Assembly (NCBI GenBank): GCA_033297205.1
Contig: MU859084.1
Coordinates: 1 to 64,000 of the forward strand
Origin: Pseudoneurospora amorphoporcata
Taxonomy: Eukaryota > Ascomycota > Sordariomycetes > Sordariales > Sordariaceae
Direction of reading: 5' to 3'
Length of the DNA stretch: 64,000 nt
Shown: positions 57,043-64,000 of the stretch, one piece after another
Layout: each line of letters opens with the position of its first letter
How positions within the stretch are numbered: position 1 is the first letter of the stretch
Notes under the pieces: generated by a model
What the model saw: the letters and a program-made list of their open reading frames with translations, nothing else
What the model was told of the DNA's origin: nothing
Databases searched by the model: none
Position numbers and translations under genes: made by a program

Positions 57043-58162
57043 TGTGTTTTCTGGATGGTTTCTTCTTGATGTTGTTGTTCTTGTTGTTGTGTGAGCGATA
57101 GTGTTGGTGCCGCTGGTGTAGATTCTGGCGGAGGTGGTAGTGATGTTTATGATGAGTCTATGCCATCCAAGGCTGTTGTTTTGGTGCTAGAGTCTTGGGT
57201 TGGCGGTCCGCCGAGTGGAATGATGGGTTTCTCCCGTGGAGCTGAGGGTCCGTTCGGGGTGGGTCGATGTCTACGAGACGTGAAGCTAGAGAGCGCGGCA
57301 ACGCCTAACCAGGGGGCTTGTTAGGTTTAAGTAAGGAGTATGATTTGTTTTTATTTCACTCTGATGAAGAAATTGATCATTCCGCGTAATCAATCGTTCT
57401 CTATGTCATCCTCAGTGATGATTGTTGTCCATCGACGGTGACGCTTAGTGGTGGCAATGCCTGCCTGGGCCGGTACCTTCAGTTACTTAGGAGCGTGGGG
57501 CTCGTCGATTGGGCGATAACAAAACGAAACTATATGTACATAAGACATCCCTGCCAGTTGAACCGGACTTGCTAACAGCGGGGCCTAAAGAATGCGGGGA
57601 AGAGGAGAAAACCCCAGAAACCCATGTCTAAAATGACGTTTCCCCAACTTTCACTTTTCATCCTCTTTCTGGGGGAAAGACGGAGGACATCGCGACTTCA
57701 TGTTACGACTGAGAATTGCTTCTGGGGCTTTTGGGTTGACATGAGCAGTGACCCGGAAGCACGATGATCAAGAGAATATAACCAACATAGGCTAATCCCA
57801 TTGAGCACTGCAAGCAAAGAGTGTCGGTCACGAGGTTGGCGGCTAAGACAAATTCGATCTTGTAAGTGGTAGGGAATCAACGGCTAGTGTCGGCCTCCTC
57901 ACACGGCAGTCTCAACCTCGGGAAGATGGACGACATCCAATTGGCGTGGAAGGCACTGAAAAAGGTAGGGCAGTGACACTCGGTCTAAGCAGACGGGCGG
58001 GTGGGATTTCTCTGTTAGGCTTTAGCTTTGTCAAGTTTTGTTTCTGTGTCTGTTCTCTTCTCCTCTTCACTCTTCTTGTTTGTTTGTTTGTTTTGAGCTC
58101 CTTGAGAGAGCAATCGCAAATCTTGTCGCGATATCTCGTCTTACACATTCCCAAAATTCACC
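57043..58162. promoter_or_regulatory. divergent promoter region, PNPOx-like (-) and MCC alpha (+)
   Basis: 1.1 kb spacer. A T-rich leader (58010-58100) precedes the MCC start. Short open frames only; no specific sites recognised. Confidence 0.4.
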
Positions 58163-60516
58163 ATGCGCGCCGTAAAACGGGTCTCTCGCCGTGTCCCGGC
58201 CTCCTTGCGCGCCGTTCCCACCTCCGTCCCCGGATCGGGAGCCCGCTTCCTCTCGACAACCGCCCCTACCTCGTCGACAGCCACTACCAACGGCAACACC
58301 AACACTTTCGTGACCCCTATCACATCCGTTCTCATCGCAAACCGTGGTGAGATCGCTCTCCGCGTTGCTCGAACAGCGGCCTCTATGGGCATCCGCACCA
58401 CAACCCTCTACACCGATATCGACGCCGCTTCACAACATGCCAAGTGCACCCCCTATGCCATCTCCCTCGGCGCCCCCAAGGCCTACCTCGATGGTCCACG
58501 GATCGTCGAGCTCGCAAAGCAACACGGCATCCAGGCTCTCCACCCGGGTTACGGTTTCCTGAGCGAGAACCCCGCCTTTGCCAAGGCCTGCGAGGACGCC
58601 GGTATTGTCTTTGTTGGTCCTCCCGCTAAGGCTATGCACGATATGGGTGACAAGGCCCGTAGCAAGGAGATCATGAACGCCGCCGGCGTGCCATGCGTTC
58701 CGGGCTACCATGGCTCCGAGCAGTCTGTCGAGCAACTTAAGGCCAAGGCCGACGAGATCAAGTACCCGGTCCTGCTCAAGAGCGTCAAGGGAGGCGGCGG
58801 CAAGGGTATGCGTATCGTGCGCACCGCCGACGAGTTTGAAGCTCAACTGAAGAGCGCGAGGGCTGAGGCACGCGCCAGCTTCGGTGAGGGTGGTGAGGTA
58901 ATGCTCGTGGAGAGATACGTTGTGCGCCCCAGACACGTCGAGGTCCAGGTCTTCGCTGATAAGCATGGGAACTGCGTGGCCCTGGGCGAGCGCGATTGCA
59001 GTATCCAAAGGAGGCATCAAAAGATCCTCGAGGAGAGCCCTGCACCCTTGTTGGACGATGTAACACGCAAAGATTTGTGGGATAAAGCCAGGAAAGCTGC
59101 CCTTGCCGTGGACTATGTGGGTGCTGGCACCGTCGAGTTCATCTTGGACAAGGACACCAATGAGTTCTACTTCATGGAGATGAACACTCGTCTCCAGGTA
59201 GAGCACCCCGTCTCTGAAATGGTCACGGGTACCGACCTTGTCGAGTGGCAGTTCAGGGTTGCTGCCGGCGAGAAGCTTCCCTTGACCCAAGACGAGATCG
59301 AAGCTAGGATTTTGGAGAGAGGTGCCGCCATCGAGGCCAGGATATACGCCGAGAACCCAGAGAAGGGTTTCTTCCCTGACTCAGGCACTCTGGTGCACCT
59401 CTCGAAGCCCCAGACAAACGAAGATGTACGCATCGACGCTGGCTTCGTGGAAGGAGACACTGTTTCCGAAGCATACGATGGTATGATTGCCAAGCTTATC
59501 GTCCGGGGCAAGGACAGAGAGACGGCGATCCGCAAGCTCGAACTGGCCTTGCGCGAGTACGAAGTTGTTGGCTTGAGCACAAACATCGAGTTCCTCAAGA
59601 GACTCTGCAATAGCCAAGCCTTCGTAAAAGGTGATGTCGAGACCGGTTTCATCGACAACTGGAAGCAAGAACTGTTTGAGGCCAAGCCCACCTCCAACGA
59701 TGTCTTCGCCCAGGCTGCCCTTGGCCTCCTAGGCACCCAGACACAAAATGCCCCTACAGCACATGGCCAAACCCTCGGCTTCGGCGAAGCCGCTACTCAG
59801 AACTCGCGCAAGTTCGCGTTTCGTGTCCAAGACGATGCCAGCACCGAGGAGGGCAAGATCGTCGAGGTTGAGGTCACACAGCTGAACAACAAGCTGTTCA
59901 ACGTGTCTGTCTGTAAGGAGGGCGATGATAAGCCGCAAGTGTTTGAGAACATTGTGTCCGAGTCAACTTCCACGACGGCCCCGACCTCGTCAGCAACGAA
60001 GACCAAGCTGACTACCTACTTCCCTATCGCCAGGGTTGACACGACCTTGGTTCAGGACCCTGCCGACAACGAGAAGTTGACAGTCTTCCAGCTTGGCCAC
60101 AAGACTCAGCTAAGACTTGTCACCCCAGGGTGGTTCGACAAGGCGCTGGGGTCGAAGGAGGCTGCGGCTAGCGTAGTGGCGCCGATGCCTTGCAAGGTCT
60201 TGAGGAATGAGGTTGAGGAGGGTCAGTCGGTGGAGAAGGGTGCTCCGTTGGTTGTGTAAGTTCTTGCCTCTTGGATACCCGATTGTGGTTTGGATAGGTT
60301 ACTAATGCCCTAGGTAACAGTATCGAGTCGATGAAGATGGAGACGGTCATTCGGTCGCCACAGAGCGGTGTCATCAAGAAGCTGGCGCACAAGGAAGGAG
60401 TAAGTACAGCCGTTCAGCACAATGGTACAAGAAAAGTCGCTAACATACTTTTGCAGGATATTTGCAAGGCTGGAACAGTTCTGGTCCTCTTCGAAGAAAC
60501 TGAAGAGAGCGCTTAA
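58163..60516 (+). CDS. 3-methylcrotonyl-CoA carboxylase, biotin-containing alpha subunit
   Basis: Mitochondrial leucine catabolism: carboxylates biotin with ATP and bicarbonate for transfer to 3-methylcrotonyl-CoA by the beta subunit. Exons 58163-60255, 60321-60399 and 60457-60516 give 743 residues. The N-terminus (MRAVKRVSRRVPASLRAVP) is a strong mitochondrial presequence. The biotin carboxylase domain starts at TSVLIANRGEIALRVARTA, with LHPGYGFLSEN, the ATP-grasp glycine loop VKGGGGKGM, ERDCSIQRRHQKILEE and FMEMNTRLQVEHPVSEM. The BT domain follows (about 500-660). The C-terminal biotinyl domain carries ESMKMET with Lys703 as the biotinylated residue; many relatives have AMKM here. Donors are GTAAGT in both introns. 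The length and the single biotinyl domain separate it from acetyl-CoA and pyruvate carboxylases; propionyl-CoA carboxylase alpha is the main alternative but is usual in animals rather than these fungi. Confidence 0.95.
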
Positions 60517-60791
60517 AGGGTTCGGGTTGGAGGAGTGATGAGCATAAGATGCATTAGAAAACCTGTCTTGTTAGGTCTGGCAAAGGCCTATTCTTGGATA
60601 TTATGGCATGATATGGGAGTTGTAGCATACTTGTTGGAAAGTTTACAGATCGCCATATTTTCGGTGTTTCGACAGCGTGTTTTTGCATTGTGAAATACCA
60701 ATGTTATCCCCTAACCACCCGACGCTTATGTATGCATTCTGACCGGGTATCTGATCAACATTATGAACGTAAACGAAAACTCTCCTCACCC

Positions 60792-62090
60792 TCAAACTCT
60801 CCCATGCATGCGGTCCGCGATCTTCATGTCCGCCGCCCTACTGTGTAAGCCACTCGTAAACCCAGCTTCACCTCCACGATACTTCTTGTTCTGCTGGCGC
60901 GCCTTCTCATCAGCCTCTCTCTCCGCCCGCTCCACTTCCGCAAGCGCCTTGAGCCGCTCCTCGCGAGCTTTGTCCAGGTCGGTAGCAGCCACTCGCATGG
61001 CAGCCAGCTTCTTGGCACGCTCTTCCTCCGCCTTTTTGTCGTCACCACCCGGCTGCTGCTGCGGCGGCCTGCCTCCTCTGTTAAGCCCGCCGTTGTATCT
61101 TGGTCGGTCATCTTCCCTCCGTGGTGGGCGTTGATCACGGTTGCGGTCGTCCGGCCTACGCGAAGACGGTCCGCCGCTCTCACGCCCCCGGGAATACTCC
61201 CTTCTTCGTGATGAACGGCCGCCGCCAGGTGACCTTGACCTGGAGCGGGAGCGAGATCGATGCCTCCGCGACCTGCTATCGTCCCTGTCTCTCCGGCTCC
61301 TGGGGCTTTCATCCCGGTCTCGCCTCCTTGTCCGGTCGGGCGAGTCTCGCCTGCGCCGCTTGCTTCGGTCTTCCTCTAAATCGCTCCGCCTCCGTGGGCT
61401 CCTGCTTCGAGAGTCGGACCTGCGTCTGCGGGATTGTCTATCTCTGTCTCTGTCTCTCTCGCGGTCGCGGTCGTCGTCGCGGTCCCTATGCCGGTCCGAT
61501 CGATGGTGGTGAGAGCGGTGTTTGTGCCGTCTTTCCTCCTTTCCATCGTTTTTCGCAATCTGCGTGTCTTCGATGCCCATGGACGCGAGCAGCTGTCTCC
61601 GCTTGATGGGGTCGTTCATCATCGCCTCGTACGCCTGTTGTTCCTGCCTCTTGATCGCCAGTAGGGGGTCTTCACGGATCTTGGTGGCCACGTCGCGCGC
61701 ATTGGTTATCGCCGGTGCCGGGCCCGCGGCCGACAAAAGATCTTGCTGGTGTTGTTTCGACAGCGCCTTTTTGGTGTCGTCGTCCTGGAGGAGCTTGTCG
61801 ATGCGGCGCTTGCCGAGCAGGTAGGCTTCGGTTTCGGCGGAGTCGCCGGCCTGGCCGTCGGTCGGACCGCTGTACATCCATTCGACGCGGTCGATCTTGC
61901 GCTTGCCGCCGGCGGCTTCGAGGGCCTTTTGGATCTCCTCTTTGCGCCGCTCTTCTTCAATTTCTTGGAGGCGCTGTTGCAGCTTCTTGCGCTCGGCGAT
62001 CGCTTCGGCTTCGGCCTTTTGAGTGGCGGCGACGTTCCCTGATCGTTGGGGATGCCAACTCTTTTTCATGTTCAGATCACCGGAACCCAT
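60792..62090 (-). CDS. cwc25: pre-mRNA-splicing factor CWC25
   Basis: Single exon, 432 residues. The N-terminus MGSGDLNMKKSWHPQRSGN is the CWC25 signature, followed by a coiled coil (KLQQRLQEIEEERRKEEIQK) and RVEWMYSGP, also family-specific. CWC25 joins the activated spliceosome after Prp2 and promotes the first transesterification. The middle (about 180-340) is an RS/RD/RE-rich domain (SRSRSPRRR, SRSRSRSRSPGG), much longer than in yeast and typical of filamentous fungi and animals. A second coiled-coil segment (AATDLDKAREERLKALAEVE) precedes the end FTSGLHSRAADMKIADRM. Nuclear. It is divergent from the CSN2 gene with 0.65 kb between. Confidence 0.94.
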   Translation of the reverse strand: MGSGDLNMKKSWHPQRSGNVAATQKAEAEAIAERKKLQQRLQEIEEERRKEEIQKALEAAGGKRKIDRVEWMYSGPTDGQAGDSAETEAYLLGKRRIDKLLQDDDTKKALSKQHQQDLLSAAGPAPAITNARDVATKIREDPLLAIKRQEQQAYEAMMNDPIKRRQLLASMGIEDTQIAKNDGKEERRHKHRSHHHRSDRHRDRDDDRDRERDRDRDRQSRRRRSDSRSRSPRRRSDLEEDRSKRRRRDSPDRTRRRDRDESPRSRRDRDDSRSRRHRSRSRSRSRSPGGGRSSRRREYSRGRESGGPSSRRPDDRNRDQRPPRREDDRPRYNGGLNRGGRPPQQQPGGDDKKAEEERAKKLAAMRVAATDLDKAREERLKALAEVERAEREADEKARQQNKKYRGGEAGFTSGLHSRAADMKIADRMHGRV

Positions 62091-62745
62091 CTTGGCGGTG
62101 TTGGTGCTGCTATTGCAGCGAGCGAGTGGTGATGGTGGTGGTGTTGTTGTGGTAGTCTAAGGGGAATCGGACGGGCGATCGGGAGATGGTAGGCACGACG
62201 GAATTGTCGATGGCCTGTAGGCGGATTGAGAATCGCGATTGTCGAGCTCGAGAAAGATGGGAGATGGAGATAGTTCAGGTTGTTGAGTGGCAAGGCACCT
62301 GGGATGTTGTTTTGGATGCAAGGGACAATTTTTAGAAGGCAGCGAGAATGCCCCCCGGCCACTGTTGCCTGGACCTTCTTCCACTCAGGCTATGCAACTA
62401 GCCAACTACACCCCAGCGGCTTGCTTTTGACGTTTGCTCAAGACGCACCCCACATCGCCCTCTCCACTTGACGAAGCTCGTCCCCACTCGAGCTTCAGCC
62501 TTACCAGAGGCAGGCGCGACCACAACCCACACTAACTGCACCTGTTCGCCGTTCGCTACCTACGTACCTTTACAACACCTTTTACCACTTCACTTTCAGC
62601 ACGTAGTGCTTCGTTGTATACTTGATCACTACGTACAACCACCACACAAAATCACGCATTTTTTTGTCAGCATCTCTCATTTACAATCTCCCGTCATCAA
62701 AGCACCGAATCGTTTACGGCCCCGTTTACGTCAGCGACCGCGACC
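62091..62745. promoter_or_regulatory. divergent promoter region, cwc25 (-) and csn-2 (+)
   Basis: 0.65 kb between two conserved nuclear-function genes. Likely bidirectional promoter. C/A-rich leader precedes the CSN2 ATG. No specific site recognised. Confidence 0.45.
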
Positions 62746-64000
62746 ATGTCCGACGACGATTTCATGCAAGACTCCGATGAGGAGTATGACTTCGAGTACG
62801 AAGACGACGAGGAGGAAGACAACGGCGATGTCGACATTGAAAACAAGTATTACAATGCCAAGCAGACCAAAACATCAGATCCCGAGGAAGCTCTCCAAGA
62901 GTTCCTGAGCATACCGCCTCTCGAGCCGGAGAAGGGGGACTGGGGCTTCAAAGCACTGAAACAGGCTATTAAGCTGGAATTCAAACTCAAGCGATACCAA
63001 GAGGTAGGTGCTGATACTATTGACCTAAGATAGTCTGACACAGCTGACGAATAGCATAGGCAACCGAGCACTACGAAGAACTCCTGACCTATGTCAAGTC
63101 AGCCGTGACAAGGAACTACTCCGAAAAGTCCATCGACAACATGCTCAACTACATCGAGAAAGGATACGACGATCCCAAAGCGGTGCAGTGCATCGAGAAG
63201 TTCTACTCACTCACACTCCAGTGCTTCCAAAGCACAAACAACGAGCGCCTATGGTTGAAGACGAACATCAAGCTTGCACGATTGTTGCTCGACCGCAAGG
63301 ATTACCACGCAGTCGCCCGCAAGTTGAGGGAGCTCCATAATGCCTGCCGAAAGCCCGACGGGACCGATGACCCCAGCAAGGGCACATATTCCTTGGAGAT
63401 CTACGCCCTGGAAATCCAAATGTACTCGGAAACACGCAACAACAACCAGCTCAAGGTCCTCTACCAGAAGGCGCTCAAGGTGCGGTCCGCCGTGCCCCAC
63501 CCCAAAATTCAGGGCGTCATCCGCGAGTGTGGTGGCAAGATGCACATGAGTGAGGAGAACTGGAAGGAGGCCCAGAGCGACTTCTTCGAGGCATTCCGCA
63601 ACTACGATGAAGCCGGTGACCTTCGCCGTATCCAGGTTCTTAAGTATCTACTCTTGACAACAATGTTGATGAAGTCGGACATCAACCCCTTTGACAGCCA
63701 AGAGATGAAACCCTACAGGAACGACCCTCGCATCTCCGCCATGACGGAGCTTGTGGACGCATACCAGCGCGATGATATCTACAGGTACGAGGATGTACTC
63801 CAGAAGAACACCGATCTGCTAGCCGATCCGTTCATCGCCGAGAACATTGACGAGGTCACGCGTAACATGCGCACCAAAGGAGTGGTCAAGCTTATTGCTC
63901 CATATACCCGCATGCGTGTTAGCTGGCTTGCGCAGAAGCTGCGTATTACGGAGCCGGAGGTCATGGACATCTTGAGTTTCTTGATCGTTGATGGACGGGT
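62746..64000 (+). CDS. csn-2: COP9 signalosome subunit 2 (partial, runs off the window)
   Basis: Scaffold subunit of the COP9 signalosome, which removes NEDD8 from cullins. Exons 62746-63003 and 63060 to beyond 64000; 399 residues are visible. The intron (63004-63059) has GTAGGT and CATAG; an earlier AG 5 nt upstream breaks the frame. The acidic N-terminus MSDDDFMQDSDEEYDFEYED is conserved in the family from fungi to human. TPR-like helical repeats follow, with AVTRNYSEKSIDNML, LEIYALEIQMYSETRNN, GVIRECGGKMHMSEE, FFEAFRNYDEAGDLRR and MKSDINPFDSQE, all close to the human protein. The visible end (LIAPYTRMRVSWLAQKL) is the start of the PCI/winged-helix domain. Roughly 90 residues are missing past the window edge. 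In Neurospora csn-2 loss affects conidiation and the clock through FWD-1 stability (known from the literature). Confidence 0.96.

Noticed and set aside
58430..59290. 286-residue minus-strand frame opposite MCC alpha
   Set aside because: Antisense shadow of a strongly biased coding exon; no independent motif.

Overview
The window is nuclear DNA of a filamentous ascomycete of the family Sordariaceae. Conserved genes are split by short introns (46-130 nt, GTRNGT donors, CTRAC branch sites, YAG acceptors), and long AT-richer spacers separate them. The bifunctional phytoene synthase/lycopene cyclase is clearly AL-2. The order glucokinase ... cry-DASH ... al-2 - SUR7 family - os-5 (PBS2-type MAPKK) - PIN-like transporter - PNPOx-like - MCC alpha - CWC25 - CSN2 matches what I remember of Neurospora crassa linkage group I. 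The AL-2 protein differs at many residues from the N. crassa protein as I recall it, so I favour a close relative (Sordaria macrospora or another Neurospora). The exact species is inference.

Layout. 0-4.9 kb: gene-poor, with a frameshifted cysteine-rich (PAN/Apple-like) relic. 4.9-20.7 kb: housekeeping block with glucokinase (+), a NAA50-like acetyltransferase with a PCNA-binding-like motif (-), an SGF11-like SAGA subunit (+), a PPIL1-type cyclophilin (-), an ankyrin-PH-FFAT-ORD oxysterol-binding protein (-) and a peroxisomal acyl-CoA thioesterase (+). 20.7-37.6 kb: accessory stretch. Only the Sfp-type phosphopantetheinyl transferase (+) and cry-DASH (-) are intact; around them lie several gene relics with in-frame stops, often of the C-to-T type. 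37.6-49.2 kb: HotDog thioesterase (-), al-2 (+) with a 0.43 kb inverted-repeat element just downstream, SUR7-family protein (+), os-5 (-). 49.2-64 kb: a 4.4 kb spacer with a 43-nt poly-A run, PIN-like transporter (+), a perfect hairpin, PNPOx-like protein (-), MCC alpha (+), and the divergent pair CWC25 (-) / CSN2 (+, cut by the window end).

Fungal genes here are single transcription units, so functional links are by pathway rather than operon. AL-2 (carotenoids) and the CRY-DASH photolyase-family protein both belong to light biology. OS-5 belongs to the HOG osmotic pathway. CSN2 belongs to the COP9 signalosome. The PPTase is needed to activate carrier proteins of polyketide, peptide and lysine synthesis. 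I found no convincing tRNA, rRNA, CRISPR array or intact transposase gene. Exon borders were derived by hand from splice consensus plus frame continuity; no alignment was run.
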